A stretch of DNA of 64,000 bases from Flaveria trinervia (taxonomy: Eukaryota; Streptophyta; Magnoliopsida; Asterales; Asteraceae), in assembly GCA_025506515.1 (NCBI GenBank), contig CM046444.1, forward strand, positions 74,630,192-74,694,191. Reading direction: 5' to 3'. The notes beneath the pieces were generated by a model. That model worked only from the letters and a program-made list of their open reading frames with translations, made no database searches and was not told the origin of the DNA. Made by a program: the position numbers and the translations under genes. Of this stretch, positions 21,780-33,647 are shown one piece after another (the first letter of the stretch is position 1; every line of letters begins with the position of its first letter).

Positions 21780-23210
21780 CATTTTGGTTCTACAAGTTGT
21801 TAATGATCTCAGCCTATTCTTCAATCAATTCTTCTTGCTCTTCCATAGCAATTGTCTGTATGGCTAAAGTGTCCACATGACCACTTATTTCCTCTCTGGA
21901 TTACTGAAGAGCAGCTTTTAAATTTTCAATTTCTTTTTCCTTTTCTTTCATTTCTGCCTCATATATGTCTTTCATCTCTTTCAACTCATTATCCTTCTTA
22001 TCAAGCTCTAGAAGTATTTCTTGAATAATGCTAGATCATCTATTGAATAATCAGTCCATCTTTGCTACCTTTTGCATCAATTCTGAAATTAACTCATCTT
22101 TCTCATCTGGTTTGTTCATACCAGATTCTACATAGTTTTCTAAAGGAGCAGCCTAAGAAATGACTTTCTTTACGGGCATTAGACTTGGGTCATCTTCCTC
22201 ATAAGATGATGATTTGGATTTCTCTAAGGAGCTGGTAGAATCACCAAACTCAACAGGTTCGGTAGTAATTGGAGATGGTTAAGTAGATAAAACGGTGAAT
22301 GACGGATTGGAGATATGTGTGGAGAAGTTTGTGCTTGAGGTGATAGGATTGGTGATCTGTGAGATGATGGTAATGGGGTTCTCTGTGGAGATGGTATTAG
22401 TGAGGGTGCAAATGGTGATGCCATATCATGAACATGAGGTTCAGTGTGAAGATCACCCCATACTTCCACTTGGGGTGACACTGCCCTTTGACCTTCATCT
22501 CTTTCTCCAACATGCTCATCGACAGTTTGTTGATCATGAGTAGCTAGTTCTTCTTCTTGAATTGGCTCATCAGCAGGAGCCTCATCTTTTTCAACATGTT
22601 TATCAGCATTGATTTGTTGAAACATCTAGGGTAAAAGAGGAGAGTGGGCTCCACTATAGAAGTTCCTTGGATCTCTCTTTTTGATATACTTGTAGAACTT
22701 GGCATCATAATGAGGGATATCCAAAATAGGTCATTCAGGTACAACATCAGGGAATGCTTCATTGATGAGGCATTGTAGGAACCTTGGGTATATCATGAAC
22801 ATGTATCTTCTTCCTTCCTAAATGTTGAATACTAGACAATTGAACACATAGGCAGACATGTTGAATGGCCTATTGGTGCATAAAGCACATATTACTGATG
22901 AAGTGATTAGGAATATCATTCCATCCTGTCTTCCTCTTAGACAAACAATGTTGATAGAGGTGAATGAGAAACCTCTATTATAGGTCCACCAGTCCTTCAC
23001 TCTCTGCTTTCTTTCATATCCTCCTTCATAACCAATGTTAGCAAAGAAGGTAGTGATTTCTTCATCACCAACTATAGACACTGTCTCACAGTTTTTTCAA
23101 TGATGGTCAGAGATGGTCTTCATCAATTCTTCTTGACAGAGTCTTCTCACTATTTACTTATGTCACTGCATCAATACTCCAGAAAGACCTTATGAATCTC
23201 TCATGATCTG
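21780..23210 (-). pseudogene. Third ORF remnant of element B
   Basis: Minus-strand pieces in order: RFIRSFWSIDAV and RRIDEDHL (23090-23200), GDEEITTFFANIGYEGGYER (22818-23081), YDAKFYKYIKKRDPRNFY (about 22640-22720), an acidic Glu-rich then Pro/Ser-rich part (22224-22625; SPQAQTSPHISPIRHSPF), and a long coiled-coil-like Glu/Lys segment (about 21800-22050; ELKEMKDIYEAEMKEKEKEI). The layout mirrors the third ORFs of C, H and E but the sequence is diverged. It is cut at its N-terminal side by the LTR of element D at 23211. Confidence 0.65.
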
Positions 23211-23723
23211 TGTAGGTTGGACTCACCTTTAGTTTAAGTTTGTTTACTTTTAATTGTAATAGGTCTTTTGTTAGTTTTCTTTTCTAAGTACTTAGACTTT
23301 TGTATTTTGGCAGTCTAGCGAATCTGTGAGCAAAACTATAAGTTCCCTCACAGTTTGCTGTTTTGATTCACCTGACGAAACTGCTGTTTAATCTGGCGCA
23401 ACTATAGTTTCCGCAGTACGGTTTCGCTAACAGTGAAACTATCTGCGAAACTATAGACTGCTATATATTGTTTTGTTTCTTCTCTTTGTAGGTAAGTTTG
23501 CAAAAACCCCAATCGATTATCATTGTTTCAAGTTACCATTTCAAGCAGTCAATACATAGAATTATCCTTGTGCTTTATGTTATTGACTATCATTAAACAT
23601 TGTCTTGTTATAAATGGTTTATCATTGTGTTCAATCCTCTTTGATATTGTTATTTAGTGTATTTGTTGGATATTGAACGATTCTTAATATCATTTGCATT
23701 GTTGTACGATCACAGGACCAACA
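23211..23723 (+). repeat. 5' LTR of Copia element D (513 bp)
   Basis: Starts TGTAGGTTGGAC, ends CACAGGACCAACA, and is followed by a PBS. It carries repeated GCGAAACTAT / ATAGTTTCGC motifs in its middle (23320-23460). The 3' LTR is not in the window because the element is broken at about 29738. Confidence 0.75.
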
Positions 23724-23726
23724 ATA

Positions 23727-23738
23727 TGGTATCAGAGC
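23727..23738 (+). promoter_or_regulatory. Primer-binding site of element D
   Basis: TGGTATCAGAGC starts three bases after the LTR and is complementary to initiator tRNA-Met. Confidence 0.92.
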
Positions 23739-23939
23739 CTTAGTGCTCAAGATTTGTTGAGTTCTTTATGGTTTTTGTTCAATATTTTTTCAGTCATTTG
23801 GATCACTCATTGGATGTTTTTGATATGGAACTGATTGAGTTTACCTTGTTTTCTGTTAGGGAAGCCTTGTTAATCATCAGATCTCAAATTTATTGAGTTT
23901 TTGATGATTTCAGATTGCTTTTGTGTTAAAAAAGGTTTT

Positions 23940-24310
23940 GGGATCGATGAGCGAAACTGTAGTTCTTTCAGCGAAACTGTCAATCATCTTCTAGCGAAAC
24001 TACGGGTATATTGATTTGGAAATTGTTCTTTTGTTGTTCTGCGAATCTAGCCTTTTGAACGAAAGTTCACCAGTTATTATGAAGGACTTTCAAGCGTAAT
24101 TGCTGGCGAATGTGTGTTTGAACGAATGTTCAAGCTTGTTTCGTGCGAACCTATCAGCGAAACTAAGCCTGCTGTGACAATCGGCTAGCGAAACTACTAC
24201 CGAAATTGTTAGCGAAACTATCTTCCTCTGCGAAACTATCAGCGAAAGTAGTTTTCTGCGAAATTGTCAGTGAAATTATTCTTCTTCTTGCCGAAACTAC
24301 ATAAATCTTG
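23940..24310 (+). repeat. GCGAAACT motif array in the leader of element D
   Basis: Between the PBS and gag, AGCGAAACTAC/AGCGAAACTGT words recur more than ten times with irregular spacing. The same word is in the LTR. It is non-coding and could be a regulatory array or an RNA element of the genomic transcript. Confidence 0.8.
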
Positions 24311-24321
24311 ATGAAACTACC

Positions 24322-25079
24322 ATGTCTAAGTTAACATCACTCACCCTTGTCGATCTTGAAAGCGTTGCTCCAAATAGACCTCTGAGACTCATTAACGGAG
24401 ACAATTTTGAAGATTGGAAGAGATGTCTTTAAGCTTTCTTCTTCTACACTGATCATAACCAATGGGAATCAATTATTCTGGTCGTCACATACCAACGGTT
24501 ACTGTTGGTGATATTGTCTCTGAAAATAAGGACCCATCCTCCTTCACCGAAAAGGATCTAAAATTGATCGACCGCAATCAAAAGGCTTTTGGTGCTTTAA
24601 CTCTTTGTTTGGCTCCGGACATTTACAATCGTTTTGCAAAGCATAAAAATGCTAAATATCTTTATGATGCATCATTATGTGAGTTTTATGGTGGGAATGC
24701 AGATTTGGTAAAGGATAAGAGCATTCAGGCTGAGAAGGAATTCAATTCTTTTGTTGGATATAAGAATGAGAGTTTGACAGATCTCACAAATCGTTTCCTG
24801 ACTGTATCAAGCACCTTAAAGAAATATGATGAAAAGCTTTCCAACAGTGAACAAGTTAACAGGCTTCTAGATTCTCTCCCACCTCAGTGGAGTCTTCATG
24901 TAAGGATGCTTAAACAAGAAAGAGGATTCACAGACCACAAGCTTATGGATATTATCAATAAGCTGAAATCCTTTAAGTTGGACATAAAGAGACGGGAGTT
25001 TAACCAGACTATGATGCCCACGCCTAGTTTTTCACAAAATGTTGCTTTAGTGTCATCCGCTGCAAGCTCTCAAATATAG
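24322..25079 (+). pseudogene. Gag UBN2 region of element D
   Basis: The start at 24322 gives MSKLTSLTLVDLES and RLINGDNFEDWKR, a typical gag opening. A stop and frameshift near 24432 lead into the 205-codon frame at 24462, with FGALTLCLAPDIYNRF, ESLTDLTNRFLTVSSTLKKY and LLDSLPPQWSLHV. This is the capsid-like UBN2 domain. A stop at 25077-25079 cuts it from the knuckle. Confidence 0.85.
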
Positions 25080-25763
25080 AACTCAATTCAAGGAGGAATT
25101 AATACAAGTACTTTCTCAAGTGGAAAAAGTTGTGTTGGAAGAGATCTGGGAAATCCAAAGGCCAATGTTGAAAGTTCAATGCCATCTGAAACTATGGCTC
25201 TATTTGGAATGTTTGTTCAAAGCTATGAAGCACTGGTAGCTAGAGAGTTAAAAGGGAAGGGAATGCCTATGGAAGACATATATCAGGTGGATCCTGATGA
25301 TCTTGAAGAAACTGATATTCAACGGCAGATGGCTATGTTGACCCTTAGAGCTCGAAGATTTATGGAAAGAGCCGGACCGAAGAACTTCGATGGTCAATCA
25401 TCTAATTCAAAACTAGGATTTGATAAGTCCAAATTGAGATGCTTCAATTGTAAACAATTCGGACACTTTAAACATGATTGTCCGTCTCCAATTGTCACCG
25501 ACTCGAGTAATTCAGGAGTTCCAAGGTTAATAGCTGAGAAGGAGAAAGAAGATGTGAATCACAAGAAGGAGACTGCACTGATTTCTAATTTTGATTGGAG
25601 TGTTGAGGTTAAGGAAACAAGAACTGAGATAAATCATGCTTTGGTTGCTGAGCTTGTTGAAGGGAATGAAAAAGAAGATGGTAAAGATGGATTTGATTTG
25701 TTCAAGGAATTCAAAAAGGAAGTTGTGACATCTGAGAATAAGAAGGTAGACAAAGATACTTGA
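25080..25763 (+). pseudogene. Gag zinc-knuckle segment of element D
   Basis: DPDDLEETDIQRQMAMLTLRAR precedes KLGFDKSKLRCFNCKQFGHF and HDC, a canonical CCHC knuckle near 25438-25482. An acidic tail follows. It is colinear with element C gag. Confidence 0.87.
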
Positions 25764-27141
25764 ATCGGGGGAGGTAAATCTGCAGCTATAAGAGAGGAAG
25801 GAAGTTCATGCACTGGGCGAAGGAAGGAATGTGATGATGATACTGCCACTGTTGAGGAAGAGAAGTCAAGTACTCTAGTGTTTAAATGTGAAAAGGCCTT
25901 AGCTGCTGAAAGGATTGTGATGGGACTTCCCTATGAGGTAATTCAGGATATGTACTAATCTGCTTGCAAAATTAGATTATTTGGGATTTACAAAGTTAAT
26001 TGACTGTTAATTGATAATGAAAAGGATTTAAAGCGAATCTGTGATGAACTTAAAATGAATGAATCAAAATACTTTGTTAAATTAAATGAACATTTAAAAG
26101 AAAATGATCATTTAAAACGAATTGTTTTAGAAAGAAATATTGAGATTAACACTTTGACTGAAAAAGTTACCCTTGCTGAATTTGAAACGAGAAAACTTCA
26201 GTCAAAGTTGGACAAATGGACCATATCAGAAATGAAACAAGATGATCTATGTAAATCTCAACGCGGAGCTAGGATTAAAACGGGATTGGATTTTGAAAAT
26301 GTAAAGGTTTATCTACCGCCTAGTACATACTATTATTCTCCTATGCCTGTTCCTCATCCTTCTAATGATTTAATCAAAACATATATTGACAGTATGTCTA
26401 CAGGGTTAGAGGGTGTTAATTCTAAGCATGTTCATGAAGACTATGACTATGGACAAACTAGTGGGCTTAGATGCACTAGTATTAGTACACTTGAGTGTCA
26501 GTCGTCTGTGCTAGATCACAAGTCTAGTTCAAATCTGTTTTTTGTTTCTAGTTCTCCTGTAACAGACTCTGATGTCTCATGTTCTCATGACGATTCTATT
26601 TCATCTTTTAATTCAGTACATTGTGGTGATGTTTCCTCTTCTGATGATGTTTGTGATGTAACTGATGTGTCTGCTAAGTCAATTGAGCAAATTAAAACTA
26701 ATTGTTTTAAAAAATTCTTTTCTCATCCCATTCCATCTTTCATTCCATCAAATATGTCTTTATCTGATGAAAGAATTTCATATTCGTCGGAAATTCATCT
26801 ATTTTTGTAAATAATTTTTCTCGTTCAAATAAACTTCGACCAGTTGACATGTGTGAGACTTTTTGTGACGTGGGTTCTAGTGTATCTGAATGTGATAAGG
26901 AAATTATCATTGATCATATTCTTACCTCATCACATCACAGAACTAGACACAAATCTCACTGTTTCAGCTGTGGTCAAGAGGATCATCTTGTCAAGAATTG
27001 TCCTACATTGCTTAATAGACATCTTAATAGGAATTGTTTTGGAAATAAATTAACAAAATTGGTTAATAATTTCTTTTGCAAAAATTCTACTTTATCCAAA
27101 GATAAAGTGGTTCAATCATGGGTTCCTATTGCACCGGGTTA
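25764..27141 (+). pseudogene. Gag-protease spacer of element D with coiled coil and second CCHC knuckle
   Basis: After a frame break, 26055-26810 encodes a coiled coil (LKENDHLKRIVLERNIEINT) and a Ser/Asp-rich tail. Then 26849-27142 encodes a second knuckle, CFSCGQEDHLVKNC, near 26958-27000. Element A preserves the same order with a stop in its second knuckle. Two knuckles in one Gag are unusual among plant Copia elements, though I cannot say how rare. Confidence 0.75.
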
Positions 27142-27400
27142 ATCTATTATTTACTTCATTTCAGGAGTCATCCACTAAAATTGTGAACAACATATGGCAT
27201 GTAGATAGTGGTTGCTCCAAACATATGACAGGGCTGAAAGACTTACTGACCAATTATCAGATTATTGACGGAGGATACTTTTGCTGGCGACAAAAAGGGT
27301 GGAAAAATGATTGGGCAAGGAGAAGTAACCAATGGTTCCTTAACCTTGGAAAAAGTCAACTATGTTCCTGGGCTGGCATTTAATCTTCTGAGTATTTCTC
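27142..27400 (+). pseudogene. Aspartic protease of element D
   Basis: WHVDSGCSKHMTGLKDLL carries the DSG active site. It is frameshifted near 27290, where the frame moves to KGGKMIGQGEVTNGSLTLEK, ending with VNYVPGLAFNLLSISQI. Confidence 0.87.
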
Positions 27401-27887
27401 AAATCTACGATAAAACATTCCAGTCTTGTTTAAATCTAATGAATGTCTATTTTTAAAATCAAAGATTAATATTCCAGAAAAATTAATTATTATGTGTGCT
27501 CCAAGAAAACATGACACATATCTTCTTGATATGAACTCCAGCAAGTCAAAGTCTATTGCAACTTGCTTTCTTTCTAAAGCTTCAACCTTTGAATCACTCT
27601 TATGGCATCGTCGATTGAGCCACGTTAATTTTAAAATAATAAAAAAATTAGTGAAAAACAATCTCGTGAGAGGACTTCCTTCAAAAGATTTTTATGTTAA
27701 CGAAAAATGTATGGCGTGTGCCAAGGGCAAACAACACAAAAAACCACATAAGCCCAAACTTGAAAACAGCATAATTTGTCATCTCGAGCTCTTACATACT
27801 GATTTGTTTGGCCCAATTAGCGTTAAATCTATTGCTAAAAAATATTTTTGCCTTGTTGTTACAGATGATTTCTCCAGATATTCCTAG
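27401..27887 (+). pseudogene. GAG-pre-integrase and integrase N-terminus of element D
   Basis: LLWHRRLSHVNFKIIKKL and CMACAKGKQHKKPHKPK give the HHCC zinc-binding motif, followed by LHTDLFGPISVKS and VVTDDFSRYS (first catalytic D). A stop at 27885 truncates the core. Confidence 0.88.
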
Positions 27888-28339
27888 GTGCGATTCCTGC
27901 TCACAAAGGAGAGGTTGCTGAAGAATTACAGAAATTAATTCTTTCTATCGAGACAATCAGCAAGAGAAAGGTTATGGGCCTGAGAAAAGACATTGGCACT
28001 GAATTCAATAATCAGATTCTCGATTCCTTCTGTGCTCAAAAGGGGATCGTAAGACAGTTTAGTGCCGCCAGGACACCATAACAGAATGGTGTCGCTGAAC
28101 GAAAGAATCGCACTCTCATTGAAGCTGCACGTACCATGCTAATAGAATCTTCTCTACCTATTATCTTCTGGGCATAAGCTGTAAATTGTGCTTCATATGT
28201 TTTAAATCGAGTGTTGATTGTCAAAGATAAGATGAAGACTCCTTATGAACTCTTTCATAGAATGAAACCTTTAATGACTTCTTTCGGCCTTTTGTACCTT
28301 CATGCACTCTTCTAAACACTCAATCGCAGAAGACAAAGT
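27888..28339 (+). pseudogene. Integrase core, second half, of element D
   Basis: Translation shows a degenerate GTEFNNQIL segment, VRQFSAARTP, a stop, then QNGVAERKNRTLIEAARTML (catalytic E) and another stop in the FWA segment, ending near KTPYELFHRMKP. At least two stops make it inactive. Confidence 0.8.
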
Positions 28340-28925
28340 TTGGTGCTGTATCTAATGAATGTTACATTGTCGGATACTCCTGTTCTCAAAAGGCCTATCG
28401 CGTTTATAACAAGAGAACACGTATCGTTCAAGAGTCATTCTATGTTGATTGGTAGGAATCTAACTCTTCTAATGTTCGATCTAAACGCATGGTTCTTTAA
28501 CTCCGATACTGTGTTTAATTCATTCAATCTTCCAGTTTTCGACGATGACGCATCCACTCCAATTATTCAAACCAACATTATCTCTTTCACTACATCACCT
28601 GTCCATTCCACTCCATCGGAAAATAATGTCATTTCAGCTCATGTCGGTTCATCTTCTCCATTGCTGGGTTCCTCTTCACCAACATCTCCATCCTCATCAC
28701 ATTCATCTATTCCCTCACAACCTATTCCCTCTCCCTCTTCCTCATCCAATCCTTCACAATCTGTGAGTGAAACTTCTCCTCACACTTTCCCTTCAGACAC
28801 CGACTACAAAACCTTGAAAGCTCATCCTCTTGATAATGTTATTGGATCAATCACCGATGGTGTTCGGATGTGGAGTCAATCTGGTTTGATTAATATTTGT
28901 CTCTTTTCTAGCTTCATTTCTCAAA
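28340..28925 (+). pseudogene. Integrase-RT linker of element D
   Basis: A 287-codon frame starts here. It is Ser/Pro-rich (STPSENNVISAHVGSSSPLL) and ends in AHPLDNVIGSITDGVRMWSQ, the conserved motif just before Copia RT. Confidence 0.75.
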
Positions 28926-29738
28926 CCGTCCTAAAAAATGTACATCTCGCTCTACTGGATCCTTCCTGGTTGGAGTCAATGCAATTGGAGCTTCAACAAT
29001 TTCGAAAGATTAAAGTTTGGACCTTGGTTGATTTGCCACCCAAAAAATGCTCAATTGGTACCAAACGGGTGTTTAAGAACAAACCGGATGATTGTGGTGT
29101 GGTGGTGCGTAACAAGTCTAGACTTGTTGTGCAAGGTTTTGCTCAAGAAGAAGAATTGACTATACTGAAGTCTTCGCTCCTGTCGCCCGTCTTGAAGCAA
29201 TGAGGATCTTTCCTGCTCATGTTGCCTATAAACAGTTCATGGTCTATCAGATGGATGTTAAGTGTGCTTTTCTTTACGCAGACATTGATGAGGAGATATT
29301 TGTGTGTCAACCACCAGGTTTTGAGGACCCTGACTTTCCTGATAAAGTATACAAGCTTGACGAGTCTCTGTATGGTCTTCATCAACCACCTCGAGTCTGG
29401 TATGAGACCTTGACACAGTATCTCCTGAGCAATGGTTTTTCTCGTGGTACCATCGATATGACTCTCTTAAAAAAGGAAGTGAACGGTGAAATGCTTTTTC
29501 TCCAAGTTTATGTTGATGATATTATTTTTGGATCTACAAATTTTGTTTTATGTCGGGAGTTCGAAGAAGTGATACGTCAACGATGTGAAATGAGTATGAT
29601 GGGAGAAATGTGCTTCTTTCTTGGTTTGCAAGTTGAACAAAAGCCAGAAGAAATTCTTATTCATCAGGAGCATTATATTAAAGAAATCTTGAAGAAATTT
29701 AAGATGGACGACACATCTCTTGAAATGACTCCCTTTAC
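28926..29738 (+). pseudogene. Reverse transcriptase of element D, truncated
   Basis: SWLESMQLELQQFRKIKVW, TKRVFKNKPDDCG, MDVKCAFLYADIDEEIFVC, YGLHQPPRVWYETL and YVDDIIFGSTN are all visible. A frameshift lies at about 29150-29200. The frame ends after KKFKMDDTSLEMTPF, where the element is cut: RNase H, any third ORF, PPT and 3' LTR are missing. Confidence 0.88.
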
Positions 29739-29763
29739 GTGCAAGTAGAACAAAAGCCAGAAG
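29739..29763. other. Breakpoint between elements D and E with a 24-bp copied filler
   Basis: TGCAAGTAGAACAAAAGCCAG at the junction repeats 29627-29650 (same text with one mismatch) 113 bp upstream in element D. Element E sequence on the opposite strand follows directly. This looks like a templated insertion at an end-joining repair site. Confidence 0.5.
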
Positions 29764-30740
29764 GAACCTCAGCACTGATTCTTAGAGAGATGGGAGTGGT
29801 CTGCTTCTCAGGAGAAGTGGGAGCTCCAGTGTCCATTTCTTCCTGTATGGGGGAGTATATGCGGCCTCCATAGACTGAATAGTCTGAGCATGGGTTCATT
29901 TGGATTTTCTTTGGTAAGTGATGGTGATTTGAGGCTGCGTTGGTGGTTGGGAGGTAGCAGGTGTGGGCTCAACACTAGCTTGTGCTGCTAGGTTGTCACC
30001 TTGAGCAATAAGCTCTAACATTTTTGGGACAAGGGCTGTTTCTACCCCAGAGAAGCCAACAGTGGGCTTTCTTATTATTTTAATGATGTCGGGCTTCATC
30101 TGTCTCAATTTAAGAATGTTACATGTCTCCCTTAACTGTGAGCCCAGTTCACAGTTAAGAATGTACTCGACATATCTAGGAAACATGTAATATTCTGAGT
30201 CTAAACTAGCAAGTAAATTGGTATAAACAAACTGAGAATACTTGAATTTGACCCCCTGAACCATTCCATGATTATGAAGGAGAGATCTTCAGGAATCTGG
30301 TCCCATCCACCATGTTGGTTTGGTAAGCTATGGATGACCACATGGAGAAGGAATCTCCACTGCGATGAGACCTTCCCTTTCCTAAAGGTCTTTACAGAGA
30401 TATCTCCTTCATATCCCATCTACTCAAAGGAATGATTGACAGCTTCCTTTGGGAAGAACACCTCACCTTCATCATCCAGCTGAAGATGCCTATTGATGAT
30501 GGCTAGAGTGATGAAGATTGTTCTCCCTTGCACTATGGCAGACAGTGCCTTCTCCACGTCCATAATGACCTCTTGGCAGGTCTTCCAGAAATCAAGCAGT
30601 TGATCCTCATAGAGAGGAGGATCAATGGTTAGGGAGGTGAAGTAGTTAGACAGAGCTAAAAATCGACAAACCTCTGAGAAATGAAGATCTTTCTTAGAGC
30701 TTAACAGAGCAAACTGATGATGTTGTATGTGTAGCTGCAT
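29764..30740 (-). pseudogene. Third ORF of element E, truncated
   Basis: Starting at 30740, the frame reads through HFSEVCRFLALSNYFTSLTI, LYEDQLLDFWKTCQEVI and LAIINRHLQLDDEGEVFFP. Frame breaks follow, then VKFKYSQFVYTNLLASLDSE (29896-30264) and a Pro/Gln/Thr-rich tail. It shares the N-terminal layout of the element C and H third ORFs (short globular start, FW motif, LQLDD), which places it in the same broad family. Its C-terminus is lost at the junction with element D. The function is unknown. Confidence 0.7.
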
Positions 30741-31487
30741 GGTAAAGTCCGGTTCATTTCTGTGAGCAAGGTTGGCTATTTTGAGGTACCTTAAAGATGA
30801 AGAAAGAAGGAAGAAAGAAATTTCAGAGAGAAATTTAGGGTTTTAGGTTTTGGAGGAAGAACAGATGATAGAAAGAGGGGGAAACCGTTGGGTTTATATG
30901 TGAGAGGGATTTCAGATAAAGTTTAATGAAAGAGGATAAACTTGGAAATCCAGATGTCGGTCCCACCTCTGAAAAAGTAGTTTACTTTTGCTCAACAAGT
31001 AGTTTTCTTGGAAGTCAAAAAGCTTCTGAAGGTTTATTATTTTCGAAAGTTTTAATTAAAAATCTTCCAAAGCTAAAATGACTTCAGAAGATTTTCCTGA
31101 GAGTTTTGAAAATCTTGCTTCGAAGAGAAATTAAAACTTGATTGCTTTGTATATAAAATACAAAGCTTTTGAGAGTTATTTTGCTTCGGAAGTAAATTGT
31201 CCTTGAAAATAAGTAATCGTCTGATGCAAGTATTTAAACTTCGGAAGATAGATCTGAGAACTCTTCCGAAGGTAAAATTTTTCAGACAGTTATTTATTTT
31301 GAAGGCATGATTTGCTTCTGAAGTTAAAAGCATAACTTCCAAAGTATCGGAAATTTTCAAAAATCTAAGGAAAGTCTTCAAAAAGAAATTTTTGTCCAAA
31401 GAAAACACGAGCTTATGAAAGTGATTAACCAGACAACTTAGGACACACATATTTTAAGAAATAATAAGAATTAGTGTTAAGAAAAAC
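30741..31487 (-). promoter_or_regulatory. Spacer between pol and third ORF of element E: probable internal promoter
   Basis: Non-coding. It contains many TTCGGAAG / CTTCCGAAG and near variants (31020-31350), the motif also seen in the LTR remnants at 1-135 and about 4290. On the minus strand a TATA-like CATATAAACCC (around 30893-30903) and a CT-rich leader precede the third ORF. The arrangement parallels elements C and H with a different motif. Confidence 0.5.
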
Positions 31488-32140
31488 CTACTCAAAGTTA
31501 ATCATCCCAATAGCTGATATAAGATATTTAAATCTCTGTTCATCAAAAGCCTTTGTAAACAGATCAGCATATTGTTCATCTGTCTGAACTTTGACTAGTT
31601 TAATTAATCCCTTTTCATAGTTATCTCTTATTAAATGATACATGATATTGATGTGCTTTGTCCTTGAGTGCTGCTCAGGGTTCTCTGTGATTGAGATAGC
31701 ACTATTGTTGTCTATGTGAATGGGAGTCTCCTTGAAGTTTAACCCATAGTCCAGCATCTGATTTTGAATCCAAAGCACTTGAGCACACAAGCTTCCAGCA
31801 GCAATGTACTTAGCTTCAGCAGTTGATGCAGAGACACAGGATTGTTTCTTGCATTGCCATGAGACAATCCTTCCACCAAGGAACTGACATCCCCCAAATG
31901 TAGACTTTGCAGTCATGTTGCAACCACCATAATCACTATTGTATATGCATACAGATTGAAGTCAGGATTCTTAGGGTACCATAAACCAAGTGTGATGCAC
32001 CTTTTAGGTATCTTAGAATCCACTTGACATTGATGAGGTGAGGTGAGACATCTTAGGGTTAGCTTGATATCTTGCACATATGCATGTAGCAAACATGATA
32101 TCAGGCCTGCTAGCAGTAAGATACATAAGAGACCCAATCA
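31488..32140 (-). pseudogene. RNase H domain of element E pol
   Basis: KSTFGGCQFLGGRIVSWQCK, STAEAKYIAAGS and HSRTKHINIMYHLIRDNYEK define Copia RNase H. The C-terminus reads SAIGMINFE and stops at 31488. The upstream connection part (32140-31913) is frameshifted. Confidence 0.87.
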
Positions 32141-32186
32141 TAGCCGTGTATAAGTGCTCATCTACACACTCCCCCTCAAGATCAAG

Positions 32187-32990
32187 TCATAGGGAGTGGT
32201 TTCTAACTATGGGTGTCTTAGCAATCTTACAATTAGTCATGTTGAATCTCTTGAGTATGTCATGAACATACTTTAACTGACTTATGAAGATGCCATCTTC
32301 AACTTTCTTCACTTGAATTCCCAGAAAGAAATTGAGTTCCCCCTTGGCACTTATTTCAAATCTGTCTTTCATTTGCTTCTCAAAGTCTTTGTAGAGCTTT
32401 GGATTAGTTGAACCAAAGATGGTGTCATCCACATACACATGAAGTAGCAATATGTCATTTCCCTGTCCTTTGATGAAGAGAGTTCCATCTATAGTACATC
32501 TCTTGTATCCATGTTTACAAAGATATTCAAACTGTGTCTCATACCATTTCCTGGGTGCCTGATGAAGCCCATAGAGAGCTTTGTCAAGCTTGCAGACATA
32601 ATCAGGATGATCAGGGTCTACAAAACCAGGTGGCTGTTTGACATATACCTCTTCATCAATCACTCCATACAAAAAGGCACACTTCACATCAAGCTGAAAG
32701 ACCTTGAAGTTCTTGGATGCAGCAAATGGCAGGAATATCCTAACAGCTTCTAATCTTGCAAGTAGAGCAAAGACATTAGTGTAGTCAATCCTTTTTTCTT
32801 GTGTGTATCCTTGAACAACCAGTCTAGCTTTGTTCTTGATGATGATGCCTCAATCATCTTTCTTGTTCCTAAACACCCATTTGGTTCCAATGGTAGTCTT
32901 CCCATAGGGAAGAGGACAAAGGTTCCAAACTTTCTACCTTTTGAATTGAAGCAGCTCTTGTTGCATAGCTTCAACCTAACTTCCATCTTT
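32187..32990 (-). pseudogene. Reverse transcriptase of element E
   Basis: MKCAFLYGVIDEEVYVKQPP, YKRCTIDGTLFIK, YVDDTIFGSTNPKLY and LNFFLGIQVKKVEDGIFISQ are intact over 166 codons. The fingers (RLPLEPNGCLGT, 32750-32986) are in another frame. The catalytic YVDD is preserved. Confidence 0.9.
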
Positions 32991-32999
32991 TAGAGCCTG

Positions 33000-33640
33000 A
33001 TCAACTTTCTTTGGCTCTATCTGGGATAAGAAATAAGAGTGAAGACAAACATTTGCTTCATGGGTTTGTCCTCATGTTCTTACACCTGAGACAACATCTC
33101 CAATTATGTTTGTGGTCGGGTGCGACTTGTGGATCCTAAGCTTAGGGATCACAGCAAGTTGCTGAGAATGATTTAAATTAGAGAAATTTAGATCTGGCAT
33201 AGATGTTTCTGCCACCACATCAGCACACTTTTCAAGAGAGACTTGATCCAAGTAGTGTGTGACATCATTGATGTTCTCATCTATGGTGTGCTTAGTGGCA
33301 TCAAGAAATTCTTGGTCACTATCACCACCACCATTGTTGTCTTCTACAATTGAGGTGTTCTTATCTGGTTGTGGAGCCTTTGAGCTGGAATTTGAAGGCA
33401 CCTCAGATGTATTAGCTAAGTGTGTCATTGTAGTGCTAACAGAAACCTCATTTGCAGAAGTAGTTCCAACTGGAGCTCAAGATGTATGACTTGAAGGTCT
33501 TCTTAGCTCAAATCTTGGATGAGAATCACCTGTATTTAAATTTTCTGCAAATCCTGAAACATTCTCACAAGATTTGTTAAAACACTTGGTAACTAAATCA
33601 AGATCAAATAACCAATCCAGACCAGAACCAGCAACACAGG
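33000..33640 (-). pseudogene. Integrase-RT linker of element E
   Basis: Ser/Asp-rich frame (33072-33428) ending with HKSHPTTNIIGDVVSGVRT, the motif that precedes Copia RT. Confidence 0.72.
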
Positions 33641-33647
33641 GTGTGTA

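Noticed and set aside
23728..23740. tRNA gene near the PBS
   Set aside because: Only the 12-base tRNA-complementary PBS is present; there is no cloverleaf.
31020..31350. TTCGGAAG words as heat-shock elements
   Set aside because: Heat-shock elements need TTC and GAA separated by two bases; here only one base separates them, so the resemblance is not convincing.
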